From Phycisphaeraceae bacterium (GTDB lineage Bacteria; Planctomycetota; Phycisphaerae; Phycisphaerales; Phycisphaeraceae): 64,000 nt of DNA. The notes under the pieces are model-generated. The model searched no databases. It saw nothing but the letters and a program-made list of their open reading frames with translations, and was not told the DNA's origin. The DNA is taken from contig JANQSF010000134.1 in NCBI GenBank assembly GCA_028284155.1, forward strand, positions 286,619-350,618. Direction: 5' to 3'. A program made the position numbers and the translations under genes. Below are positions 30,237 through 39,036 of this stretch, in pieces (position 1 is the stretch's first letter; every line of letters starts with the position of its first letter).

Positions 30237-31652
30237 ATGGCTATCCAGGACAACCCGCCCACCCAACCGCCGGCCGACACCGCCTTGCGCAGCAAGTTGG
30301 CCTCGGTCTATGTCCACCGCGCCGAGGCGCTCGACCAGCAGGGGCGGCATGATGAAGCGTTGATCGACTACGGCAAGGCCGTCGCGGCTTTTCAGACCCT
30401 CGTGGACGACCAGGGCCGTCACGACCTGCGTGGCGATTGGGCCAACTGCCACAGCGGGCGGGCTGAAACCTATCGAACGCTCGGCCGAATCGACGACGCG
30501 ATGAACGACCTCGACGCGGCGATCCGCATGCGCGAGAAGATCGTGATCGTCGACGCCGGCGGCGCATCGCGCGAACTGCTCGCCGCCGACCTCAACGCCC
30601 GCGGCGAACTGCGGCAGCAGGCTGGCGAACTCGACGCGGCCGTGCGCGACTTCGAGACGGCGATCGAGATCGGCGAAGCACTGCTGCGCGAGGGGCATGA
30701 CGCCCCGCCCGCACGAACTGCTCTCAACGAACACCGGCTAGGCGCAGCCCACACGCCACGACGTGTCACTACTCGAGACGACAACGTCGGCGCCATGCCG
30801 ACCTCGCGCGCCGCCGCGCGACGTGCGCAACGTGCCGCGGACCAGGCCGAGGCCGCGCAATTGGCGACGGCGTCTACCGCGTCGCCCACTGCCCAGCCCA
30901 AAGAACCCTCGGCCAATCCGTATGCCAACGAACCCGTCACGACCGAGGAGTCGGGCGACCTCAGTTCGTACTTCCCGATCGACGACCCGCCGCCTTACGT
31001 CGAGCCGGCAGAGCGTCGTCCGATGCCGGTCACCGTTCAACCGATCCAGCCCGTGGCCTCGCCGCAACAACTCGTGTCGTACGTCGATGCCGACAAGCCA
31101 CGGGCGGGCAAGTTCGTGGTCGTTACTCGCGACGCCGGGCTGGGCGTGGTCAGCAAGCTCTGGGTGACGACCGAAAACCTCGCGGCCGAGATCGCCACCA
31201 TGCGCGCCGCCGGGGCACGCATCACCAAGGTGATGCCCGTCTGGGCCTATTACACCAAGCGCATCGCGGCCGTCGCCGCGGTGATCAGCCTGCTGGCCGT
31301 CGGCTTTTACGTCCTGCGCGACGGCTCGTCCGGCCGAAGCGCCGACCGGATCGACACCAACACCGCCGGCGTCGGGACGCGCAACGACGCGGCCGACAAC
31401 TCCGGCGACCGCCCGCTCGAAGACACCAAGACCCGGGCCGAGATGGCACAAGAGATCGGCCGAAAACACCTCTCCCGCGATGAAGTCGATCCCGTCACAG
31501 CCGACGCACTTCGCCGCGCCGGCGTCAAGGGCGACCCCAACGGCGACCGCGTCGAAAACTCGGGCAGCAACGTCGATATCTTCGACCTGTCCAACCCGGA
31601 CTACGTGCCGGACCAATTCAAGCTCAACGGCAAGTCGCCCAAGCGGGATTGA
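30237..31652 (+). CDS. TPR-like protein with a single membrane helix
   Basis: A 471-residue protein. Residues ~15-150 contain three or four tetratricopeptide-like repeats (YVHRAEALDQQGRHDEALIDYGKA is the clearest, residues ~25-48). A low-complexity Ala/Thr/Pro linker follows, then one transmembrane helix at ~342-360 and a polar, probably extracytoplasmic tail. TPR domains bind partner proteins. The topology suggests a cytoplasmic sensor or scaffold tethered to the membrane. Function unknown. Confidence 0.75.
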   Translation: MAIQDNPPTQPPADTALRSKLASVYVHRAEALDQQGRHDEALIDYGKAVAAFQTLVDDQGRHDLRGDWANCHSGRAETYRTLGRIDDAMNDLDAAIRMREKIVIVDAGGASRELLAADLNARGELRQQAGELDAAVRDFETAIEIGEALLREGHDAPPARTALNEHRLGAAHTPRRVTTRDDNVGAMPTSRAAARRAQRAADQAEAAQLATASTASPTAQPKEPSANPYANEPVTTEESGDLSSYFPIDDPPPYVEPAERRPMPVTVQPIQPVASPQQLVSYVDADKPRAGKFVVVTRDAGLGVVSKLWVTTENLAAEIATMRAAGARITKVMPVWAYYTKRIAAVAAVISLLAVGFYVLRDGSSGRSADRIDTNTAGVGTRNDAADNSGDRPLEDTKTRAEMAQEIGRKHLSRDEVDPVTADALRRAGVKGDPNGDRVENSGSNVDIFDLSNPDYVPDQFKLNGKSPKRD

Positions 31653-31672
31653 TTCAGTCAAGAGTGGAGCGG

Positions 31673-32374
31673 CTACCCCACGGCGCTGACCCCGCGGTAA
31701 TCGTCCAGATGACCCGCGCGTGTCGAGCCGCGCTGGTTGGCCTGCCAGACTCGGCCGGACTCCGTGTTCAGGCATGTCAACCAGCCCCGGCCGTACACCC
31801 ACGTATCGATGCACACCGCGTGACCGGCGTTCAGCGGCTCGCCGTTCTTCTGTACCGTGTGCCCGCACACCATGACCTTGCCACTGACGTGCGGCTTCGG
31901 GCTGCGGAACTTCGTCCATCGACACACACGCGGGCGCTGACCCTCCAACGCCACGTCAGACCGAACACCGCCGTGCACGAAAAAGTGCGAGTCCGTCTCG
32001 TGCAGATCGACACAGAACTTGTCCAGGAACTTCCAGTGCGACCGCGGGATCTCTTCCAGGCTCTCCGGCTCGGCGGCCAGGCCGTACGACTCCAACACCT
32101 CATCACCGCCATACGACATCCAGAGGTCGAACTCGTCGTCGCCCTCGCGTGCCCCCATCATCAACTCGTCGTGGTTGCCGCGCAGGCTAATCAACCGATG
32201 CGATTTGCGGAGCTGAGTCAACCTTCTCAACACGCCGGCCGAGTCCGGCCCACGGTCGACGTAATCGCCCAGCGTCACCAGCAGGTCGTCTTCGTGCGGC
32301 TCGATCAGTTCGAGCAGCGCGTCAAACGCCCTGAGGCAGCCGTGGATATCGCCGATTACAAGTGTCCGCATCAC
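31673..32374 (-). CDS. Serine/threonine-type metallophosphatase
   Basis: A 233-residue calcineurin-like phosphoesterase. GDIHG (residues ~8-12), GDYVDRG (~36-42) and GNHDE (~66-70) supply the two-metal site. Size and motifs match bacterial PPP-family phosphatases such as PrpA/ApaH-like enzymes. It may act on phosphoproteins or dinucleotides. Convergent with the TPR gene, 20 bases apart. Confidence 0.9.
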   Translation of the reverse strand: MMRTLVIGDIHGCLRAFDALLELIEPHEDDLLVTLGDYVDRGPDSAGVLRRLTQLRKSHRLISLRGNHDELMMGAREGDDEFDLWMSYGGDEVLESYGLAAEPESLEEIPRSHWKFLDKFCVDLHETDSHFFVHGGVRSDVALEGQRPRVCRWTKFRSPKPHVSGKVMVCGHTVQKNGEPLNAGHAVCIDTWVYGRGWLTCLNTESGRVWQANQRGSTRAGHLDDYRGVSAVG

Positions 32375-32702
32375 CGGTCGTCCTTGACGCTGCGCGGGCG
32401 GGGAGTGAATGTTGATTAGATCGTCTGAATCCGCCTTGATTCATGATCGGAAGGTACAACTCGGCTTTGCGACCATTCTAGAACGCGTTTGGCGCCGATT
32501 CACCCATCAATTGTTAGGCTCAGACACGACACGCTGTCACGTCAAAGGAATGAACTTCTGATGAAACCTCTCCCTCTGGGAGAGGTCGGCGGCTTCGCCG
32601 CCGGGTGAGGGTTGCGCGCGGCGGCGGTGAGTTTTGAAACGGTTGTACGAAGGCGCAGAACCCTCACCCCAGCGCTCTCCCAAGGGGAGAGGGAGTCTTC
32701 CC
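32375..32702. other. Spacer containing a ~130-bp repeat
   Basis: Contains the repeat at 32567-32695; the ~190 bases before it show nothing recognisable. Confidence 0.5.
32567..32695. repeat. ~130-bp palindromic repeat, copy A
   Basis: CCTCTCCCTCTGGGAGAGG, then GGCGGCTTCGCCGCC and GGGTGAGGGTT on one side and AACCCTCACCCC..CTCTCCC on the other. An inverted copy (B) lies at 36407-36537, so the two flank the ydbH-ynbE-ydbL operon. Confidence 0.85.
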
Positions 32703-33083
32703 TCAGCTCTTCTGGGTCCACTTCTCGTCCTGTCCCTTCAGCCAATGGCCCTTCTTCGCGATCGAGAAGTTGCGCAGCGCGGCCTGCTTAGCGACGACCT
32801 CGGCCGGCACGTTCTGCCGCTTGCCGATCAACTCGTACAGCCGTTTGCGATCGGTGTTCTCCGCCTCGACCAGCTTCGCGTCCGCGCCGGTCAAAGAACC
32901 GCGTTCCTCAATAAGGCCCTTGTAGTTCTCGCCGATCGTGCCCTCGCCCTTGATGCGTAGCAACTCCTTATAGCGTTCATTGAAGCGCTTCTTCAGGTCG
33001 TCCAGTTCGTCGGCCGAGGCCTGCGGCGCAATCAAACCAACGGTGAACAGGCCAAGCAACACGGTGGTCAGGAGTCGTTTCAT
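32703..33083 (-). CDS. ydbL: YdbL-like periplasmic protein (DUF1318 type)
   Basis: 126 residues. The ATG at 33083 opens a signal peptide ending PQASA, although the frame is open further upstream. The C-terminal half contains GENYKGLIEERG, AENTDRKRLYELIGKR and ALRNFSIAKKGHW, typical of the YdbL family. In Escherichia coli YdbL is encoded with YdbH and YnbE, which form a bridge between inner and outer membrane; YdbL is thought to modulate it. The same three-gene order is found here. Confidence 0.85.
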   Translation of the reverse strand: MKRLLTTVLLGLFTVGLIAPQASADELDDLKKRFNERYKELLRIKGEGTIGENYKGLIEERGSLTGADAKLVEAENTDRKRLYELIGKRQNVPAEVVAKQAALRNFSIAKKGHWLKGQDEKWTQKS

Positions 33084-33130
33084 GTCACACCTCGGTGTGG
33101 GGGATGGCGGTGTCGATTGAATCAAGTCAT

Positions 33131-33340
33131 TCACGGCGTGTTTGTGCTGATGTTTTCGCCCGGGTCGCCGGGCAGGATGTCTTCGAGGTCGCGCTGCACC
33201 TTCAGGTTGATCGTGATCTCGCCCTTCAACTCGATCACGTGGTGGGTCTTGCCCGCGACCTCCACCCTGTTGTCCGTCTTGACGCACGCCGACACAAAGG
33301 CCAGCGCGGCGACCAACGCGATCATGGACATGTGTTTCAA
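33131..33340 (-). CDS. ynbE: YnbE-like lipoprotein
   Basis: 69 residues with a lipoprotein signal (ALAFVSAC, Cys ~19) and a short beta-forming part (VIELKGEITINLKVQRD). Size, lipobox and position between ydbH and ydbL match YnbE, an outer-membrane lipoprotein that binds the C-terminus of YdbH. The identity rests mostly on gene order and general features. Confidence 0.8.
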   Translation of the reverse strand: MKHMSMIALVAALAFVSACVKTDNRVEVAGKTHHVIELKGEITINLKVQRDLEDILPGDPGENISTNTP

Positions 33341-33358
33341 GGGTCTTACCTTTCCTGT

Positions 33359-36340
33359 TTAACGCGGACCAAGGATCCGGATCAGTTCGTTTGCGATGGC
33401 CTCTTCACTGCCAAGCGACGTAATCAACCGTTCGTTGAGGGCCGTGCCGAAGTTTTCGAATCTCATCGTGAAGCCGGCGTCGTCAAGAATCGTCAGTTGC
33501 TTCTGCGGCCCGCCAAACCCGTTGATCGTCGCCACTAATCTCGTGTCGAGTCCCACGGGGATGAAGTCGAACGAGAGGCGAGTGTACTGAAACTGTGAAA
33601 CGCCTTCAAGCAGAATCCGCTCAAGCTCCTGCCGGACAGCCTGGTCCAAATCCGGATTGATAAAACGCCGAAGGATTGGCTCGGCAAAATCGCGGTCCCG
33701 CACCGAGAGCTTGCCCGGCTCGGGCTGTGAATAAAGGAAGCCACGACCTAGCACGATCCGACGCTGTTCGTTCGGCCGAATCGTCACCGGGATCCGCCCA
33801 TACAGCTTGCCCTGCCCCGTCACCTTGCCGCGCGTCGCGACGGTCAGGTAATCACTCAGGTCGAGTTCTTCGATGAACACCTGCAGGTCGTACTCGGGTG
33901 TGTCGGTGCGATAGCGGAACGCGTGGACCCAGAACTTGCCGTTGTCGCCCCAGTTCCAACGCGTGCGTTCGACGAAAATCGAGTCGGCGCCGTCAACCCT
34001 GAACGCCAGTTCGCCATCGTTCAACTCCAGCGCGCCGATGCGGAGCGTCTCGACCGAAAACCGCTGCGTGCCGGGCGTGGTCATCGGCGTGAAGCCGTCG
34101 AGCGTGACCTCGCCGTTGATGCCTTCCAGGTTGATGTCGTACTGGTCGCTGCGCATGGTCACGTCCTTGGCGCCCAGCGTGATGTGCGGGGTCGCGCCCC
34201 CGCCGTGGAAGTTGATACGGCCATCCAACGTCATCGGCCCGGAGAACTGCAAAGGTTTCAGCGCCGGCACGATCGCCTCGACCAGCTTGTAGTCGTTGGC
34301 GGTCAATTCAAACTCGCCTAATCGGAACTCCAACGGCCCGATGACCGCCGCTTTCGTCAGGTCAAGCCGCGTCGAAAGCTGGCCGGTCGCCGACTCCAGC
34401 AACGGCCAGGTCGCCAGCGCGTCAACGACGCCGTCCACGATCGCGCCCTTGCCGCTCGCGCTGCGCAGGTTCTGCCCCTCGTACGTGATCTGCTTGATTG
34501 AAAACTGGCCGACATTCGTATCGTCGACGTTCTGCACGATCGGGATGTTGGCATCGACGCCCGACAGGCGTAACGCGATCCCCGGGAAGTCGAACTCACC
34601 GCCGACAATGTCGATCCCGCTGCGCAAGGCAACGTGTGGCTTGCCCTTCCGCCCATCACTGCGCACCGTCGGGCTGACCGTGACCATCCCCGCGACGGCA
34701 AAGCGTTTCACCGACGCTTTCAACGTGTCGTTCTCGAACGTCAGCGGGTCGTCGCTGGACAACGTCGATCCGATGGACCATGTCTTGGCCGACCGATCCC
34801 AACGCAGGCCGAGCGACGGTGAGGGCGCGTCCGTGCCGATCCGCCAACGCGACGCGCCCAGCACCAGCGGCGTTTCGTCGAGGTCGCCGAACACGCACGA
34901 CTCGAACTCAAAACCCGACGTCGCGGCGACCGGCACGAGCACAAGCCCGCGCGGCGATAATTGCCCGGACAGGTTCAGTTGACCCGTCAACGACTTCAAC
35001 TCCACGGGCGGCGAATCCACCAGCAGGTTGACGTTGTTAACCGCGGCGCGCAATTCCGCGAACTCGACCTGCCAGGCGTCCAGTTCGTCCTCGGCCGACG
35101 GATTGATCTTGCTCGTGCCGACGAGGCGACCGCGCGATCGCGCGACACCGGTCATGCGCAGGTCGATGCCGGCCTGCGTCAATGGGTCGAGCAGTACGCG
35201 CGGCAGTCGGCCTTCCGCGTCCCAACTCACAACGACCTTGTGTTCCGTGCTCGGACCGGTCGGCTGATAAAACACCGGCAGGTCGGCCTTGGCCACGACG
35301 CTCCAATCCGACCCTGCCACATTGAACGACGCGGTCACGCGGTCGCCGTCCTGTTGCATGTCGATGTCGCAGGATTCCAAGTCGATCTTCGGTGACGACA
35401 GGTCGCGCACGGTCGTGGTGAAACTCAATTCCGAGACACGGCCTTCCTCGTCCACCGCGTATCGCCCATGAACCTCGCCGTGGCCAACCGATGTCGCCAC
35501 CGGCCCGGTGCCGAGCGTGAAGTTGTCACCCTGCGCATCCAGCCGAACGTCGAACGACTGCCGACCGGCCCGCCGCCGGTACGTCGCTTCGAGATTGAAC
35601 GGCTCGCCCGACACGTCACGGTGGACCTGCCTCGGCCGATCGACGTCGGTCATGCCCTCGGCTTTCAGTTCGATGTCGCCGGTGTCTTCATTCACCTCGC
35701 CAATCAAGACGACCTTCGCGCCCAGCGAACGCAGCACAGCCGAGACGTCACGCCGCCCGTCCTTGCCCGTCGGCCCAACTACGGCCGAGGCGTACACCGG
35801 CACACCGGCCAGGTCGCCGCCCGCGTCCAGGTCGAGTCGGCCGCCTTCGCCAACGGTGAGCGTCGCCTCGACCGGCACACGCAACGCGTAACCGTCCCAA
35901 TCGATCACGACCAGAGACGACTCGATCCGCAACGTCTCAAACGGCAACGGCGTGTCTTCCTCGCCGCTCGGCTGAATAGCGTCGAACGGCGCGGCGTCGA
36001 TCACACCATCCTTGACGTGCAAGTTCCATTCGACGCCGGTCAGCTCGATGTGGCGCACCCGACCGTCCAACAGCATGCCCAGCGAGTAACGCACATCGAT
36101 CGAGCCGATCCGCAGCCGGTCGTCCGGGTCGGCGACATTGACCACCTGCAACCCGCTCAACGACGTGCCGCGCACTTCGAGCGTGGCGTCCGGCATGCCC
36201 AACGACGCCAGCACGTCCTTTACCGCGCTGCGCGCGATTATGGGCAACACGGTGACATAAAGCAGCAGCAAGACGAACGCGACGATCAGTGTCGTTAAAC
36301 CGACACGCTTCGACCAGAGGATGACACGTTCCTTCTGCAT
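33359..36340 (-). CDS. ydbH: YdbH-like AsmA-family intermembrane protein
   Basis: A 993-residue protein with one N-terminal membrane helix (residues ~12-35) followed by a long beta-rich domain, as in AsmA/TamB/YhdP-type bridge proteins. The C-terminal part (DFAEPILRRFINPDL.. QFQYTRLSFDFIPVGLDTRL) is the region by which YdbH relatives are recognised. In proteobacteria such proteins move phospholipid from inner to outer membrane. Its presence with ynbE and ydbL 18 and ~48 bases downstream argues for an outer-membrane lipid transport bridge in this planctomycete. Confidence 0.87.
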   Translation of the reverse strand: MQKERVILWSKRVGLTTLIVAFVLLLLYVTVLPIIARSAVKDVLASLGMPDATLEVRGTSLSGLQVVNVADPDDRLRIGSIDVRYSLGMLLDGRVRHIELTGVEWNLHVKDGVIDAAPFDAIQPSGEEDTPLPFETLRIESSLVVIDWDGYALRVPVEATLTVGEGGRLDLDAGGDLAGVPVYASAVVGPTGKDGRRDVSAVLRSLGAKVVLIGEVNEDTGDIELKAEGMTDVDRPRQVHRDVSGEPFNLEATYRRRAGRQSFDVRLDAQGDNFTLGTGPVATSVGHGEVHGRYAVDEEGRVSELSFTTTVRDLSSPKIDLESCDIDMQQDGDRVTASFNVAGSDWSVVAKADLPVFYQPTGPSTEHKVVVSWDAEGRLPRVLLDPLTQAGIDLRMTGVARSRGRLVGTSKINPSAEDELDAWQVEFAELRAAVNNVNLLVDSPPVELKSLTGQLNLSGQLSPRGLVLVPVAATSGFEFESCVFGDLDETPLVLGASRWRIGTDAPSPSLGLRWDRSAKTWSIGSTLSSDDPLTFENDTLKASVKRFAVAGMVTVSPTVRSDGRKGKPHVALRSGIDIVGGEFDFPGIALRLSGVDANIPIVQNVDDTNVGQFSIKQITYEGQNLRSASGKGAIVDGVVDALATWPLLESATGQLSTRLDLTKAAVIGPLEFRLGEFELTANDYKLVEAIVPALKPLQFSGPMTLDGRINFHGGGATPHITLGAKDVTMRSDQYDINLEGINGEVTLDGFTPMTTPGTQRFSVETLRIGALELNDGELAFRVDGADSIFVERTRWNWGDNGKFWVHAFRYRTDTPEYDLQVFIEELDLSDYLTVATRGKVTGQGKLYGRIPVTIRPNEQRRIVLGRGFLYSQPEPGKLSVRDRDFAEPILRRFINPDLDQAVRQELERILLEGVSQFQYTRLSFDFIPVGLDTRLVATINGFGGPQKQLTILDDAGFTMRFENFGTALNERLITSLGSEEAIANELIRILGPR

Positions 36341-36406
36341 GCGTGACTTACATGGTATCGCGTAGACAAGACAGAATTACGAATGGCGAATTGCGAAGTC
36401 GGATGA

Positions 36407-36537
36407 CTCCCTCTCCCTTTGGGAGAGGGCTGGGGTGAGGGTTCTGCGCAATCAACGCCCCTTTCGTAGACTGGCGCACGGCCGCGCGGAGCCCTCACCC
36501 GGCGGCGAAGCCGCCGACCTCTCCCAGCGGGAGAGGT
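36407..36537. repeat. ~130-bp palindromic repeat, copy B (inverted)
   Basis: Inverted relative to copy A at 32567: begins CCCTCTCCCTTTGGGAGAGG, has GGGTGAGGGTTCTGCGC, and ends with GGCGGCGAAGCCGCC and CTCTCCCAGCGGGAGAGG. The flanks (~36380-36660) carry further GAATGGCGAATTGCGAA-type inverted repeats. Confidence 0.85.
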
Positions 36538-36684
36538 TGTTTAGAGAACCCCAACGGCGAATGGCGATTTGCGAATTCAGAACTTGCGCCCGAACGCCTG
36601 TCCGACTTCGTCACTCGCTATTCGACTGTTCGACATTCGCCATTCTTCCCCATCTTCGTATCAACAGCCTCGGCCACCCATCCC

Positions 36685-37449
36685 TCACGGCCCCGTCTTC
36701 GGCCGTTGCGGCAACGGTACGACCGGCAGCGTCCCGCCCGGCTGCACGACGCCCGACGCGCCTTTGCCGTCGAGAATCTTGGGCAGCGTAATCTGACCAC
36801 CGAGGTGACCAACCGCGCCGTCCGGGTCGATCGCGCCGTTAAGTGCTTCATACAGCACGGGCGTCGTCGGCCCGGCGTTCGGCGGCGGCGGCGCGTAGAT
36901 GTAGCCCGGGTTCTGCTTTGTGCTCGGGTTGGTCATTACCTTCTGGAGCGCCGGGTTGGAACGCAGCAGGTCGGCCATCGACCTGGGGTACTCGCCGTGA
37001 TTCAGGTGGTACGTCCTGATGGCCAACAGCAATTGGTTCATGTTGTGCGACGCGACGACGGCCCGTCCCTTGTTGCGGGCCTTGACCAGTTGATCGAAGT
37101 AACCGTCGCCCTCTCCCGCAGCCACGGGCGGCAGTTGCGTCGGCCGGTTGTACCACCAGACCGCCCAACTGATCCCGCCGATGACCAGAAGCGCGACGAC
37201 CGCGACGCAGATGCGCGTCAGCAGCGCGACTCGTCGCGCGTCCGGCCTCGATGTGTCCGGTTCATCGATCGGCCGAAGCACAGGTCGCGTGTCGACCGGC
37301 GCATCGTCGAGCCCATCGGCGAAGCCGGCCGGCTCAGCCAATGGCACGACCTGCGCCGCGCCGCAATGCGGGCACTTGATCGCCCGCCCGGCCAACGCGT
37401 CGGGGGCGTTGAGCTTCTTGCCGCAGTCGCATTGCAGGAGCGTCGGCAT
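36685..37449 (-). CDS. Zinc-ribbon, single-pass protein with pseudopilin-like domain
   Basis: 254 residues from the ATG at 37449. An N-terminal zinc ribbon (CDCGKKLNAPD..IKCPHCG) is followed by one membrane helix (~82-100) and an external domain beginning SHNMNQLLLAIRTYHLNHGEYP, which resembles the first helix and loop of GspG-type pseudopilins. The end is rich in Pro and Gly. The combination suggests a membrane sensor or a secretion-associated protein; the true role is unknown. Confidence 0.72.
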   Translation of the reverse strand: MPTLLQCDCGKKLNAPDALAGRAIKCPHCGAAQVVPLAEPAGFADGLDDAPVDTRPVLRPIDEPDTSRPDARRVALLTRICVAVVALLVIGGISWAVWWYNRPTQLPPVAAGEGDGYFDQLVKARNKGRAVVASHNMNQLLLAIRTYHLNHGEYPRSMADLLRSNPALQKVMTNPSTKQNPGYIYAPPPPNAGPTTPVLYEALNGAIDPDGAVGHLGGQITLPKILDGKGASGVVQPGGTLPVVPLPQRPKTGP

Positions 37450-37520
37450 GGTGTGTCGTCCGAACGTCGGTCGAGGCGATCGGCGATCGTCCAAAGACCC
37501 GACCCTGTATGGTATAGCCC

Positions 37521-38621
37521 ATGAACACACCCCGCCGAACCATCGTTGTTGCAAGCCTGCTGTTGTGCCTGGCCATCGCCGCGTCGACTGAAGGCCAAAC
37601 GATCCACACCGTCGCCGGCAACGGCAAGAAAACGAACAACGGCGACGCCGGCCCGGCACTCAAGACGGGCATCGGCAACCCGTTCGGCGTAGCGTTTGGA
37701 CCGGACGGGGCGCTCTACATCTGCGAGGTCGATCACCACCGCGTCCGCCGACTCGACCTGAAGACGGGCAAGCTGACGACCGTGGCAGGCAACGGGTCGA
37801 AGGGCTACGCAGGCGACGGCGGACCCGCGACCCAAGCGGCGCTGAACGAGCCTTACGAGGTGCGTTTCGACAAGCACGGCAACATGTACTTCGTCGAGAT
37901 GAAGAACCACCTGATCCGCAAGGTTGACGGCAAGACAGGCCGCATCTCGACCGTGGCCGGCACGGGCAAGCAGGGCTTCAAGGACGGCGTTCACAGCGAA
38001 GCGCAATTCAGTCGGCCGCACTCGATCGCGATCGACGACAAGACCGACACGCTCTACGTCGCGGACATCGGCAACCACCGCGTCCGCGCGATCAACCTGT
38101 CGGGCGGGCCACGCAAGGTCGTGACAGTGGGCGGCACGGGCGCGCGGAAACCGCCCGTGACTGGACAAGTCATCACAGGCCGCGCGCTGCTCGGCCCGCG
38201 CGCGCTGGACATCCACGGCCGAACGATGTGGCTCGCCCTGCGTGAAGGTCACAGCGTTTGGCGGATCGACCTGGACACGATGGTCATCACGCATGTCGCG
38301 GGCAGCGGCAAGAAAGGTTTCGACGACGCGCGCGGCAACGCCGCGACATTCAACGGCCCCAAGGGTATCGCCGTCGGCCCGAAGGGATTCGCCTACGTTG
38401 TTGACACCGAAAACCAGGCCATCCGCAAGGTCGATCCGAAGACGGGCGTGGTCACGACGTTGGCCGGTGTCGGGCCGAAGGGCCGCGGCTACAACGGCGA
38501 CAACATCGCCGCGCGCAAAGCGCAGATGGGTCGGCCGCACGGCGTGTGCGTCGGCAAAGACGGCGCTGTCTACGTGGGTGACAGCGAAAACCACCGCGTG
38601 CGTGTGATCCGCGCGGAGTAG
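37521..38621 (+). CDS. Exported NHL-repeat beta-propeller protein
   Basis: 366 residues with a signal peptide (ending TEGQT). Repeats of the type GNPFGVAFGPDGALYICE.. HRVRRLD and LTTVAGNG recur about every 55-60 residues through the whole chain, giving a six-bladed NHL propeller. Such proteins often bind carbohydrate or protein partners or act as lyase-like enzymes; no catalytic residues are evident. It starts 71 bases from the divergent zinc-ribbon gene. Confidence 0.85.
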   Translation: MNTPRRTIVVASLLLCLAIAASTEGQTIHTVAGNGKKTNNGDAGPALKTGIGNPFGVAFGPDGALYICEVDHHRVRRLDLKTGKLTTVAGNGSKGYAGDGGPATQAALNEPYEVRFDKHGNMYFVEMKNHLIRKVDGKTGRISTVAGTGKQGFKDGVHSEAQFSRPHSIAIDDKTDTLYVADIGNHRVRAINLSGGPRKVVTVGGTGARKPPVTGQVITGRALLGPRALDIHGRTMWLALREGHSVWRIDLDTMVITHVAGSGKKGFDDARGNAATFNGPKGIAVGPKGFAYVVDTENQAIRKVDPKTGVVTTLAGVGPKGRGYNGDNIAARKAQMGRPHGVCVGKDGAVYVGDSENHRVRVIRAE

Positions 38622-39036
38622 GCCACAATTCGAAAGCGTGCGCCCTCAGCGGCGTGCCCATCCGCAGGGTGTCTGTGAATAAGCGGAGCGTTTCACGGAT
38701 CTTGACGCTCCGTGCCGTGAAACGCTTCGCTCATTCACAGGCACCCGCCGCGCCTTCGCGTTTCAATCCATCTACGGGCAATCCAGCCCGCCACTTCACA
38801 CGTTCGACTTGAATAATTGCATACTGCTAAACCGACTGGCGAACGATCGGCGGCGCGGTCGATAACCCATTGGATCGACTCATCGCGCAGCGTTTTGTCG
38901 GGACGGAACCGGCAGGCCTTGCGACGCGGAAAGGAGTGTGCCAATGGCGTGAAACAACACCGTGGGAGAGGGTGAGATCGGAGCGTTTGAGACTGAGAGA
39001 AGTGAAATGGACTTACAACTTCTACAAGGACGAATC
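38622..39036. other. Spacer with 81-bp repeat, otherwise featureless
   Basis: Contains the 81-bp repeat copy 3 at 38667-38746. The remaining ~290 bases have an AT-richer patch at ~38810-38835 that may hold a promoter, but I could not define boxes. Confidence 0.45.
38667..38746. repeat. 81-bp dispersed palindromic repeat, copy 3
   Basis: GGGTGTCTGTGAATAAGCG left and CGCTCATTCACAGGCACCC right, with inner AGCGTTTCACGGA and GCCGTGAAACGCTT arms. It lies 45 bases after the NHL gene. Confidence 0.88.

Noticed and set aside
30738..31925. 395-codon open frame on the minus strand
   Set aside because: Antisense to the TPR-like gene and overlaps the phosphatase gene; no ribosome-binding site or motif.
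37218..38594. 458-codon open frame on the minus strand
   Set aside because: Antisense to the NHL propeller gene, which has clear repeats and a signal peptide.
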